Positions 1 to 7,692 of a stretch of DNA of 64,000 nt are shown one piece after another (positions within the stretch are counted from its first letter, which is position 1; each line of letters opens with the position of its first letter). Origin of the DNA: Halopseudomonas litoralis (lineage in GTDB: Bacteria > Pseudomonadota > Gammaproteobacteria > Pseudomonadales > Pseudomonadaceae); assembly GCF_900105005.1 (NCBI RefSeq), contig NZ_LT629748.1, positions 1,240,001 to 1,304,000 of the forward strand, written 5' to 3'. The translations under genes were made by a program, and so were the position numbers. The notes under the pieces are model-generated. The model did not search any database and was not told the origin of the DNA. It worked only from the letters and a program-made list of their open reading frames with translations.

Positions 1-221
<221 letters not shown>

Positions 222-385
222 ACTATGACAAGCAGTACATTAGGAAACTACGACGTAAGCTCAAGCTAGTTCCTGAATATGGGGTGGATAGTTTCGCATT
301 CTACGGTGATCGAGGTTTTTCCGACACTCTCGGAAAGTACATGAAAATGCGAGATAAGGTTATGAGGGATCTAGCCAAAATATAA
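222..385 (+). pseudogene. C-terminal remnant of an unknown gene cut by the IS
   Basis: Right after the IS end an open frame runs to the TAA at 383-385, encoding about 54 basic residues (YDKQYIRKLRRKLKLVPEYG... to ...MRDLAKI). An ATG at 152 lies in the same frame inside the IS and could give a 77-residue chimera. The fragment is richer in A+T than the genes further right and I recognise no family. Its stop codon overlaps the first bases of the attC-like site at 383-460, as in integron gene cassettes. I read it as the tail of a cassette gene whose front was displaced by the IS. Confidence 0.45.
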
Positions 386-460
386 CCAGTGCAGGCACGG
401 CGACGCCTACTACATTGCGCCTTCGGCTCCATTTCGTAGGCGCGGATGCTGCAAGCGTTA
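383..460 (+). other. Candidate integron attC recombination site
   Basis: This 78-base imperfect palindrome is bounded by TAAC (383-386) and GTTA (457-460). TGCAGGCA (390-397) pairs with TGCTGCA (447-453), leaving one unpaired base. CGCCTAC (404-410) pairs with GTAGGCG (436-442) around a 25-base centre. The R' box reads GTTAAAG rather than the consensus GTTRRRY. The R'' side (ATATAAC, 380-386) is also degenerate. The unpaired base is G on this strand, whereas most attC sites have it as C here. The upstream gene's stop codon overlaps the left box, as in gene cassettes. The fold is clear; its function is inferred. Confidence 0.5.
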
Positions 461-536
461 AAGCGAAAACACCGAGCCGTGGCACACAGCGCCCATCCGT
501 GGCAAGATTGCGGTACGCGTATGAGAGGTTTTTCCC

Positions 537-761
537 ATGAATCTCCAGAAAATTGAAAACGAGGCGCTCCACCTTCCTAGGGAGGAGCGGGCTCAGTTGA
601 TCCAGAGACTGGTTTTGAGTCTTGAGTCTCCGTCAGAAAAAGAGCTCAGATCCGATTGGCTGCTTGAGGCTAGACGTAGAGCTGAAGAACTCGATAGTGG
701 CTCCGTTCAGGCTGTGTCCGGTGAAGAAGTGATCCGGAAGGCTAGAGCCCTGATCAAATGA
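537..761 (+). CDS. Addiction-module antitoxin, RelB/ParD-like
   Basis: This 74-residue acidic protein would bind and neutralise the toxin encoded directly downstream, and probably represses their shared promoter. The sequence (LQKIENEALHLPREERAQLI... then LRSDWLLEARRRAEELDSG) has the helical N-terminal half and charged toxin-binding tail of the short TIGR02574-type antitoxins. The start has a GAGAGG ribosome site at 523-528, eight bases ahead. The stop overlaps the toxin start by four bases (ATGA), so the two are translationally coupled. It is the first gene after the attC-like site, where cassette-borne stabilisation modules are often found. The family call rests on resemblance and gene arrangement. 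Confidence 0.8.
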   Translation: MNLQKIENEALHLPREERAQLIQRLVLSLESPSEKELRSDWLLEARRRAEELDSGSVQAVSGEEVIRKARALIK

Positions 762-1054
762 ATTATTCTTTTCACCCGGCAGCGGAAGCCGAGTTTCTGG
801 AATCTGTTGGTTATTACGAGACAAAGGTGCCGGGATTGGGTGGTGCTCTCATCAAGGAATTTGAAGCGCTGACCAGTTTACTTGGCGCGTCACCAAAAGC
901 GTGGCAAGTCGAGTTGCCGCCAGACATCCGAACGGCCCCCCTTCGCAGATTCCCTCTATCCATCGTTTACCGAGAGCAGCCTGATGGTTTCCAGGTTCTG
1001 GCTGTAGCCCATAACAGGCGACGCCCCCAGTATTGGCTGGGAAGGCTCCGATGA
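758..1054 (+). CDS. RelE/ParE-family toxin
   Basis: This 98-residue protein has a RelE/ParE toxin fold. Relatives either cut mRNA on the ribosome or poison gyrase, and the sequence alone does not decide which. Visible features are the N-terminal YSFHPAAEAEFLESVGYYE helix region, the central LRRFPLSIVYR strand pair and the C-terminal VLAVAHNRRRPQYWLGR, a typical ending for ParE/RelE proteins of TIGR02574-linked modules. The start codon lies within the antitoxin stop (ATGA). Its own stop overlaps the start of the next gene in the same way. Length is normal and no damage is seen, so the module looks intact. Confidence 0.85.
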   Translation: MNYSFHPAAEAEFLESVGYYETKVPGLGGALIKEFEALTSLLGASPKAWQVELPPDIRTAPLRRFPLSIVYREQPDGFQVLAVAHNRRRPQYWLGRLR

Positions 1055-1473
1055 AGTATTTTGCTTTGGCAGTTTTCATTGTTCTGTCAGCTCCGTCGCT
1101 GGCTAGTGCAGACTCGCTCTGCACCGATGCAGAAAGCACGTCAGATATGCGCGAGTGTTTGAATGAGCTGAATCGGGAAGCCAATATCCTGATGGAACAA
1201 TATCTGACCGCAGCTATTGAGCGCTATGGCGACGACGAGGTGGTGGTTGCCGGGATAAGGTCTGCCCAGGCTGCCTGGGAAGCCTACCGTTCAGCCCATT
1301 GCGACAGTGTTTTCTCCGCCTGGCGAGACGGCTCCATCCGGTTTGATATGGCCAGCCTCTGCGGGACCTACACCACCCGAATGCGAACCCATGATATCTG
1401 GCGAGAATTTCTCACCTATATGGATTCCTCTCACCCTGTACTTCCGGAGCCGGAGCTTATGCTCGGCCAGTGA
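1051..1473 (+). CDS. Secreted LprI-like (DUF1311) protein
   Basis: This is a 140-residue secreted protein. The signal peptide (MKYFALAVFIVLSAPSLASA) should be cut before DSLCTDAES. The mature part has paired cysteines and the CLNELNREAN...RSAQAAWEAYRSAHC pattern of the lysozyme-inhibitor LprI N-terminal (DUF1311) family. Some members inhibit lysozyme in the periplasm; most are uncharacterised. The start at 1051 was chosen because the signal peptide begins there and the ATG overlaps the toxin stop by four bases. That overlap suggests co-translation with the toxin-antitoxin pair, an unusual partner for this family. The cellular role is not known from sequence. Confidence 0.75.
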   Translation: MKYFALAVFIVLSAPSLASADSLCTDAESTSDMRECLNELNREANILMEQYLTAAIERYGDDEVVVAGIRSAQAAWEAYRSAHCDSVFSAWRDGSIRFDMASLCGTYTTRMRTHDIWREFLTYMDSSHPVLPEPELMLGQ

Positions 1474-1531
1474 GCAGCGGGTCCCGCTACGCGTCTCGAA
1501 CCCAGCCCCGACAACCATTCAGGGAGGCTCC

Positions 1532-1969
1532 ATGTCCGATGACTTTGATCTGAGCCGCTTCAGGCAGGCCCAGGAGACCACATACGCCACGGCGCTGGCT
1601 GAGCTGCGCGCCGGCCACAAGCGCAGCCATTGGATCTGGTTTGTGTTTCCGCAGTTACGGGGGCTGGGGCGCAGCGCTACGGCCGAGCGCTATGGCCTGA
1701 CCGGGTTGGCCGAGGCCCGCGCCTATCTTGCGCATCCGCTGTTGGGTGAGCGACTGCGTGAGGCGATAGAGGCAATGCTGATCCATGAGGCCCGGGGCGC
1801 GAGTGTGGTGTTGGGCGAGCTGGATGCCATGAAGCTGCGCTCTTGCCTGACGCTGTTCTCGCTTGCCGATCCCTCGGAGCCGCTGGTTCGCCGCGCGATG
1901 GAAGTGTTCTTTGGCGGGCAGCTGGATGAGCGCACGTTGAAGTTGCTGCAAGTGCAGTGCGGCAACTGA
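1532..1969 (+). CDS. DUF1810 family protein
   Basis: This 145-residue cytoplasmic protein belongs to the DUF1810 family (some members are misnamed calpastatin). The conserved opening DLSRFRQAQETTYATALAELRAGHKRSHWIWFVFPQLRGLG is clear, followed by the YLAHPLLGERLREAIEAM block and a C-terminal FFGGQLDERTLKLL. No catalytic motif or biochemical role is established for the family that I know of. The start at 1532 follows an AGGGAGG ribosome site at 1521-1527; the frame is open further upstream but lacks family resemblance there. Base composition is higher in G+C than the module to its left, so it may mark the return to core chromosome. Confidence 0.85.
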   Translation: MSDDFDLSRFRQAQETTYATALAELRAGHKRSHWIWFVFPQLRGLGRSATAERYGLTGLAEARAYLAHPLLGERLREAIEAMLIHEARGASVVLGELDAMKLRSCLTLFSLADPSEPLVRRAMEVFFGGQLDERTLKLLQVQCGN

Positions 1970-2105
1970 GATAAAATAGGGGCAAGTACATTTAATCTGC
2001 TTCGGCTTTTTTGGCCAACCGTTGCCGACGAGCCCGACTTGGACAACTAGGCTGACACAGGGGGGCTCGCCGGGACTCTCGATCGAGCGCCCGGAGCTTG
2101 GTCGT

Positions 2106-3065
2106 CTAAAAGAACTTCTGGACTACCTGAGGGGTGACGCCGAACTCACGTCGAAAAGCTGTGGTGAAGTTGGCTGTACCTGAGTAGCCTGCCAGCCAGG
2201 CGGCTTCGCGGATGCTCAGGCCGTTCTGCAGGGCACGGCGGGCCTGCTGCAGCTTGCGTTGCCGTTGGAAGGCAAACAGCGATTGGCCCTGCGCAATACG
2301 AAATTGGCGCTGTAAGGTGCTGGCACTGGCGCCCACCGCTGTGGCGATCTCATCCAGTGACCAGCCATCAGCTTGGTTGCTATGCAGCAGGTCCAGCGTG
2401 CGCTGCACCAGGCGTTGTTGATGCGGGCGTTGTCGCGGCGTTGGGTGCGTCTGGCCAACCAGCTGCTGCAGCACCCCTTGGGCCAGGTCCAGCGCCCGCG
2501 ACTCCTGCTGCAACCGGGCCAGCAAGGTGTTTTCTGGGGTCTCGCTGAGAATCGTCTCGGACAGCGCCAGCACTGCGGGCGTCGGGGTCCAGCGGTGCAT
2601 GGCCATATGCTGCTGCGGCTCGATAAATTGACCAATGCTCGCGCGGCTATCCATGCCACTGCTCTCGAACCACTCGGGAGACATGCACAGTGATAGCTTA
2701 CGAATATGCTGACCGCGCCGGGCACGACGGGTAAAGATTGCTGGTTCGGTGAGTGCGACGGCGATGCCCTGGGGTTGTCCGGGGCGTGAGGCGACCTGTA
2801 GCGAGCGGTCGTCATAGCGCACTTCGCTACCACCGGCCATGAATAACACGAAGCTCAGACGCGGGCCGACCTCAACCTGAGTGGAAAAGTCATGCAGCTC
2901 CACACAGTCTGAACAGTGCAACGATAGTCCGGAGCGCAACCGCTGCCAGCTCAGCTTGCCCGTGAACAGTTGTTCGTGGGGCGGCCCATCCTCGCGTACT
3001 GTTACTGCGGCGCCTATGCGTCGTGACAAATCATCTGCTCTGACCATCTGCCGCTCTTCGCCCAT
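2106..3065 (-). CDS. AraC-family regulator next to a siderophore receptor (PchR-like)
   Basis: This 319-residue transcription factor has a ligand-sensing N-terminal half and a C-terminal AraC-type double helix-turn-helix (SLDEIATAVGASASTLQRQF and the second helix pair around SIREAAWLAGYSGTANFTTAFRREFG). It resembles PchR-type regulators, which bind an iron-loaded siderophore and switch on the matching receptor. It is divergent from the FepA-like receptor across 164 bases that contain a Fur-box match, so it probably activates that operon. The start at 3065 was preferred because GAGGGTAGG lies just ahead of it; an ATG at 3047 is an alternative. The inducing siderophore is unknown. Confidence 0.85.
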   Translation of the reverse strand: MGEERQMVRADDLSRRIGAAVTVREDGPPHEQLFTGKLSWQRLRSGLSLHCSDCVELHDFSTQVEVGPRLSFVLFMAGGSEVRYDDRSLQVASRPGQPQGIAVALTEPAIFTRRARRGQHIRKLSLCMSPEWFESSGMDSRASIGQFIEPQQHMAMHRWTPTPAVLALSETILSETPENTLLARLQQESRALDLAQGVLQQLVGQTHPTPRQRPHQQRLVQRTLDLLHSNQADGWSLDEIATAVGASASTLQRQFRIAQGQSLFAFQRQRKLQQARRALQNGLSIREAAWLAGYSGTANFTTAFRREFGVTPQVVQKFF

Positions 3066-3175
3066 TGCCTACCCTCGCAGTGCGTCGGTTTTTGCCGCCT
3101 GCGCAAATGAGATTGACGCTGACGCAAAACGTTTCGTTGGAACTGTGTGACAGACTACTCGCCGAAAAGCATACA

Positions 3176-3190
3176 TGCAAATCATTCGCA
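3176..3190 (+). promoter_or_regulatory. Fur-box match ahead of the FepA-like receptor
   Basis: TGCAAATCATTCGCA fits the 7-1-7 Fur pattern (TGATAAT-N-ATTATCA) at the outer TG/CA and inner AAT/ATT positions. It lies 39 bases before the receptor start, within the divergent promoter shared with the AraC gene, so iron-loaded Fur could silence both. Confidence 0.55.
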
Positions 3191-3229
3191 TTAGCGCTGT
3201 CTCACACGGATCATCAACAAGGATTGCAC

Positions 3230-5443
3230 ATGCAACCGTCAACTGTTTGCCAGGTATTGCGTTACAGCCGTCTGTCTCTGGCTATTCTTCTGGCCCTCGG
3301 CGCGCAGCAAGCGTTAGCCGAAGAGCCTCTTGAGCTCGACAGTGTTCAGGTAATAGGTACGGCGCAGGAGGAGCTCAAACAGGCTCCCGGCGTCTCGATC
3401 ATTACTGCTGAGGATATTCGCAAATCGCCGCCAGCCAATGACATTGCGGAGCTGATCCGCAAACAACCGGGCGTTAACCTGACCGGCAATAGTGGCTCTG
3501 GCGCTCGCGGCAACAGTCGGCAGATTGATATCCGCGGCATGGGCCCGGAAAACACCCTGATCCTGGTGGACGGCAAGCCGGTCTCTTCGCGCAACGCCGT
3601 CCGTTATGGCTGGCGCGGTGACCGGGATACCCGGGGTGATACCAACTGGGTGCCTGCCGAGCAGATTGAGCGTATTGAGGTGTTGCGTGGCCCGGCAGCG
3701 GCGCGCTATGGCGACGGTGCTGCGGGTGGTGTTGTGAACATCATCACCAAGGGGCCGGGGTTGGAACACCACGGTGATATGACCGTATATATGAACCTGC
3801 CGCAACACAGTGAAGAGGGCGCCAGCAAGCGTATCAATTTCGGCCTTAACGGTCCGCTATCCGAGGACGTGGCTTACCGGGTGTATGGCAATATCAGCAA
3901 AACCGACCGGGATGATGAAGATATCAACGAAGGCCATACCATTCCAGGTTATGCCACCGCCGGGCGCGAAGGCGTGCGTAATAAAGATATCAACGGCTTG
4001 CTCAGCTGGTATGTGACCGATGCGCAGCAGCTGGAACTGGAGGCCGGTTACAGCCGCCAGGGCAATATCTATGCGGGCGACAGTATGAACAACGTCGCCT
4101 CAGCCAAGCTGGAAGAGCTGCGTTCTCCCTGGCTGGGCCGAGAAAGCAACGTCATGTATCGGCAGAACTACGCCATCACCCATCGCGGCGACTGGGACTT
4201 TGGTAGGACGGTTAATTACCTGCAATTTGAGCGCACCGAAAACCGCCGCCTCGAGGAAGGTCTGGCCGGCGGCCCTGAGGGCAGCATTCTCAATAGCAAC
4301 TTCGGTACCATCAAACTGGATACCACTACGGCCCACAGTGAGTTGAATATGCCACTGTCCGGTCCTGTCGAGCAAATGCTGACGCTGGGCGCAGAGTGGG
4401 TCGAGCAGCGTATGGATGACCCCTTCTCCAACAATCAGAGCACCACCGAAGCAGGTGCCGTAGCCGGGCTGATCAACGGTGCTCGTAACACCAAAAGCGC
4501 CGCCCGGGTCTCTTCGGTGTTTGCCGAGAGCAATATGGAGTTGCGTCCCGGTACTATCCTGACGCCGGGCCTGCGTTTTGATCATCACAGCAAAACCGGT
4601 AGCAACTGGAGTCCGGCGCTGAACCTGTCACAAGCGCTGGGCGAGAATTTTACCCTGAAGGCCGGTATCGCACGGGCCTACAAAACGCCTAACCTTTACC
4701 AAAGCAACCCCAACTACCTGCTGTACAGTCGTGGTAACGGCTGCTGGGGCGGCGCGGGAGCTTGCTATTTGCAAGGCAATGACAAGCTTGATGCCGAAAC
4801 CAGCGTCAATAAAGAGATCGGTATCGAGTTTCATCGCGATGACTGGGTTGCCGGTATCACCTGGTTCCGCAATGATTACAAGAACAAGATCGAGTCCGGC
4901 CGCAGCGCCATCGGTCAGGCCGCTGGTGGGAGTAATCCGGACTACGCAGACGCTGATATCTTCCAGTGGGAGAACGTACCCAAGGCGGTGGTGGAAGGTC
5001 TTGAGGGCGCTCTGAACGTACCGGTTACCAGCGCTCTGGAATGGCATACCAACTTCACTTACATGTTGCGTTCAGAGAACCGCGACACTGGGGAGCCGCT
5101 GTCGGTTATTCCTGAGTACACAGTGAATTCACAGCTGGACTGGCAGATCAACAAACCCTTCTCAGTCCAGGCTGACGTCACCTGGTACGGTAAGCAGAAG
5201 CCGGGAAAACTTGGTTATCAGGGCAACACCCTGACCGGCGACGCGCGGCGGCAGATTTCGCCTTACGCATTGGCAGGTCTCAGCGGCCAATATGAGTTCA
5301 GTGAGCGTCTCAGCCTCGCGGCTGGTGTCAGCAACCTGTTCGACAAACGCTTGTACCGTGAGGGTAACGCCAACGTGGCGGGTGCTTACACCTACAATGA
5401 ACCCGGTCGTACTTTTTATACCAGCCTGAGCACGTCCTTCTGA
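3230..5443 (+). CDS. TonB-dependent catecholate siderophore receptor, FepA/PfeA-like
   Basis: This 737-residue outer-membrane receptor for a ferric catecholate siderophore (enterobactin type) uses TonB-ExbBD energy. It has a signal peptide ending near ALAEEPLELD, a TonB-box-like segment (DSVQVIG), a plug domain (APGVSIITAEDIRKSPPANDIAELIRKQPGV; RQIDIRGMGPENTLILVDGKP; IERIEVLRGPAAARYGDGAAGGVVNIITK) and a beta-barrel ending in aromatic YTSLSTSF. A GNGCWGGAGACYLQGND stretch at about residue 500 holds a Cys pair, as seen in external loops of FepA proteins. The start at 3230 was chosen for the AAGGA site ahead of it and the signal peptide behind it. It probably leads an operon with the next two genes. 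Confidence 0.92.
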   Translation: MQPSTVCQVLRYSRLSLAILLALGAQQALAEEPLELDSVQVIGTAQEELKQAPGVSIITAEDIRKSPPANDIAELIRKQPGVNLTGNSGSGARGNSRQIDIRGMGPENTLILVDGKPVSSRNAVRYGWRGDRDTRGDTNWVPAEQIERIEVLRGPAAARYGDGAAGGVVNIITKGPGLEHHGDMTVYMNLPQHSEEGASKRINFGLNGPLSEDVAYRVYGNISKTDRDDEDINEGHTIPGYATAGREGVRNKDINGLLSWYVTDAQQLELEAGYSRQGNIYAGDSMNNVASAKLEELRSPWLGRESNVMYRQNYAITHRGDWDFGRTVNYLQFERTENRRLEEGLAGGPEGSILNSNFGTIKLDTTTAHSELNMPLSGPVEQMLTLGAEWVEQRMDDPFSNNQSTTEAGAVAGLINGARNTKSAARVSSVFAESNMELRPGTILTPGLRFDHHSKTGSNWSPALNLSQALGENFTLKAGIARAYKTPNLYQSNPNYLLYSRGNGCWGGAGACYLQGNDKLDAETSVNKEIGIEFHRDDWVAGITWFRNDYKNKIESGRSAIGQAAGGSNPDYADADIFQWENVPKAVVEGLEGALNVPVTSALEWHTNFTYMLRSENRDTGEPLSVIPEYTVNSQLDWQINKPFSVQADVTWYGKQKPGKLGYQGNTLTGDARRQISPYALAGLSGQYEFSERLSLAAGVSNLFDKRLYREGNANVAGAYTYNEPGRTFYTSLSTSF

Positions 5444-5472
5444 GGTAGGTAAACCGGTAACAGGATTTCTAC

Positions 5473-5793
5473 ATGATCGAGTTTTACGGAAAGGCCGACA
5501 CTGCGTCGGCCGCGCTGTATATGAACAAGCTGTGCAAGCATTTTGCGCATAAAATCGATATCCAACTGGATGCTGATCAGGCCCAGGCACTCTTTCCTTA
5601 CGGCCAGTGCCTCATGCAGGCCGGTACCACGCAGTTGACGTTTAGCTGCAGCGCCCCGGAACTGGGCGGTGCGGCCATGATGCGTTTTGTGCTGGAAGAT
5701 CATCTGGAACGCTTTGCCCGCCGCGAAAACCTGCAGATACAGTGGAACGCTGACGCGCCAGCAGCCTACCAGCCTGATCAGACGCCTTCGTGA
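5473..5793 (+). CDS. DUF2218 protein in siderophore operon
   Basis: This 106-residue cytoplasmic protein belongs to the DUF2218 family, whose members often sit next to siderophore receptors and are of unknown function. The core segments are YMNKLCKHFAHKIDIQLD, GQCLMQAGTTQLTFSCSAPELGG and VLEDHLERFARRENLQIQW. It starts 29 bases after the receptor stop and its own stop overlaps the next start (GTGA), so the three are surely co-transcribed. There are no membrane segments or signal peptide. A role in handling iron or siderophore inside the cell is only suggested by context. Confidence 0.8.
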   Translation: MIEFYGKADTASAALYMNKLCKHFAHKIDIQLDADQAQALFPYGQCLMQAGTTQLTFSCSAPELGGAAMMRFVLEDHLERFARRENLQIQWNADAPAAYQPDQTPS

Positions 5794-6749
5794 AAGTCCT
5801 ATGGCGTTTGCTGGCCATGTTGTCGTTGTGCTGCATTGGTAGCGTGAAGGCCAGCGCTCTACCTACACCAGATTGGCGGCCAGCGCAGCTGCCCCAAAGC
5901 GAGCAGACCGACCAGGTGTCCCGCTTCACTCGGCGTAGCTATCGCATCTTCGTCTCAGTGCCGACAGCGCCACCGCCTGCGTCAGGTTATCCGGTGGTCT
6001 ACGTTCTGGATGGCAATGCCAAGTTCGCGCCCCTGGCGCTGCAGGCCCGTGGTGCCGAGCTGGGAATGGGCGATGGACTGGGCCAGCCGGTTATCATCGT
6101 TGGCATTGGCTATCCGATAGACGGTCTATACGATTTCAAAGCCCGCGCCGAGGACTACACGCCAGTGTTGCCTGACTCGCAGACCGAGCGAACGGCTGTT
6201 CGCCAGAGTAATGCGGCCTTGTTTCTGCGCTTTATTCAGGAGGAACTCAAACCACTGATCGCCAGCCGGTTTCCTGTTGATCCGCAGCAGCAAAGCCTGT
6301 TCGGGCACTCCTATGGCGGCCTGTTTACACTTTACACGCTGTTTCAGATGCCGGACGCCTTCCAGAACTATATTGCCGCCAGCCCGTCGCTCTGGTGGGA
6401 CCACCCTGGCTTGTTAAGCCAACTGCCGGAGCTGAAGCGCAAGCTCGCTGTGCTGCCGCGCAGCCCGCGCTTGCTCCTGACGGTTGGCTCGGCAGAGGAG
6501 TACAGCGGGGAGCCAGTCTCTGCGCGCGAGGTGAAGCTGCAGGGCCGTCGTATGCGCAGTAACCTCGACGAGCTATATCAGGCGCTGCAACCTTTGCAGT
6601 CACAGGGACTGTACAGCGAGCGCCTGATCACCGCCGACGCCGATCATGGTACTAATGCCAGCCTGACCAGCCTGCGGGTTCTGAGCTTTGTCTCGGGCCA
6701 CAGGCGCTGTAGTGTTGCCGGTGCTGATAAATGTTCCAAGTACAAATAG
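5790..6749 (+). CDS. Periplasmic siderophore esterase, IroE/Fes-like
   Basis: This 319-residue alpha/beta hydrolase of the putative esterase family (PF00756 type) has a signal peptide (VLWRLLAMLSLCCIGSVKASA). The nucleophile elbow is GHSYGG with Ser174, and ADADHG provides a likely catalytic His at 286. This layout matches IroE-type enzymes, which cut the trilactone of catecholate siderophores in the periplasm to linearise them or release iron. Translation starts with GTG at 5790, overlapping the DUF2218 stop. With the receptor it forms an uptake-and-cleave unit. The enzyme class is well supported; the exact siderophore is inferred from the receptor. Confidence 0.85.
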   Translation: MKVLWRLLAMLSLCCIGSVKASALPTPDWRPAQLPQSEQTDQVSRFTRRSYRIFVSVPTAPPPASGYPVVYVLDGNAKFAPLALQARGAELGMGDGLGQPVIIVGIGYPIDGLYDFKARAEDYTPVLPDSQTERTAVRQSNAALFLRFIQEELKPLIASRFPVDPQQQSLFGHSYGGLFTLYTLFQMPDAFQNYIAASPSLWWDHPGLLSQLPELKRKLAVLPRSPRLLLTVGSAEEYSGEPVSAREVKLQGRRMRSNLDELYQALQPLQSQGLYSERLITADADHGTNASLTSLRVLSFVSGHRRCSVAGADKCSKYK

Positions 6750-6913
6750 GCCGGTACACGTGGGTCTGTTTTTGATCACGCTCTGGCTTTGAATATAAAT
6801 GTGAAGCCGTCAAAAGTAGCGACGTGACAGCCATCACCACAAGTCACGGACGGTATTTCTTTTAAATCTCTACTGAGTCACGCTTTGGTGTCACTGCAAA
6901 CCAGATTTGTAGC

Positions 6914-7594
6914 CTAAAGGTCTGCCCATTGCCGCAACAGATTATGATAATGCCCGGTCAAGCTCAGCACCTCAGGGCTTTCGCCGATCTTCTCTCGCAG
7001 CTGCTGAATAGTGCCATCCAGATCGTATAACTGCGCACGCTGCGCGTCTGAGCGCACCATGCTTTGACTCCAGAAAACACTGCAGACCCTTTCGCCACGG
7101 GTGACCGGGGTTACCTGATGCAAACTGCTGGAGGGATACAAAATCAGGTCACCGGCCGGCAGCTTTATCTCATGGCAACCATAGGTATCCTGCACTTCAA
7201 GCTCACCGCCGTCATACTCTTCCGGCTCTGACAAAAACAGTGTCGATGACACGTCGGTACGCAGACTCAACTGGTTGAACGGCAGCTGGCGCACAGCACC
7301 GTCGATGTGAAAGCCGTAATGCTCGCCACCGCTATAAATACTGAACAGCGGCGGCACCGAACGCAGCGGCAGGGCGGCCGCCATGAACAGTGGGTTGGCG
7401 TACAGACGTTGCAAGATGATTCCGCCCAGTTCGAGCCCTAGCGGCGAATCGACCGGCAACTGCCGATTGCGTTTCACTTGTGCGCCCTGGTGTCCCACAG
7501 TCGCGCGGCCATCGACCCATTCAGCAGCCGTCAGTCGCCTACGAACCTCCGCAACCTCGGCTTTACTGAGCACTTCAGGAATATGAACCAACAT
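6914..7594 (-). CDS. piuC: PiuC-type Fe(II)/2-oxoglutarate dioxygenase
   Basis: This 226-residue PKHD-type hydroxylase (PiuC/YbiX family) is regularly encoded beside the PiuA/Fiu-type receptor. The iron ligands HxD (His96, Asp98 in FHIDG) and His159 (SSLHQV) and the 2-oxoglutarate-binding Arg169 are present in a double-stranded beta-helix. Its substrate is unknown; a role in catecholate iron use is inferred from the fixed neighbourhood. It lies 98 bases downstream of the receptor on the same strand, with a hairpin in the gap, so it probably shares the Fur-controlled promoter. It faces the esterase gene across a 164-base gap in which I see nothing clear. Confidence 0.9.
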   Translation of the reverse strand: MLVHIPEVLSKAEVAEVRRRLTAAEWVDGRATVGHQGAQVKRNRQLPVDSPLGLELGGIILQRLYANPLFMAAALPLRSVPPLFSIYSGGEHYGFHIDGAVRQLPFNQLSLRTDVSSTLFLSEPEEYDGGELEVQDTYGCHEIKLPAGDLILYPSSSLHQVTPVTRGERVCSVFWSQSMVRSDAQRAQLYDLDGTIQQLREKIGESPEVLSLTGHYHNLLRQWADL

Positions 7595-7642
7595 AAAATT
7601 TCACCCCTCACGAGCTTGGCAAATAAGCGGGCTTCCGAGCAA

Positions 7643-7672
7643 CCTCTGAATGGCTTGAAAACCGTTCAGAGG
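7643..7672 (-). other. Hairpin between piuA and piuC
   Basis: CCTCTGAATGG (7643-7653) and CCGTTCAGAGG (7662-7672) form an 11-pair stem with one wobble and an eight-base loop. It is not followed by a T run on the minus strand, so it is more likely a stability or processing element that lowers piuC relative to piuA than a full terminator. Confidence 0.4.
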
Positions 7673-7692
7673 AAGCGTATTGATCAGCCGGC

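Noticed and set aside
1307..1531. Upstream extension of the DUF1810 frame
   Set aside because: It lies over the end of the LprI-like gene out of frame, lacks family likeness, and a strong ribosome site precedes the ATG at 1532.
1474..1531. Possible second attC site after the LprI-like gene
   Set aside because: A small GCGGGTCCCGC hairpin is present, but there is no TAAC...GTTA pair and no two-arm structure.
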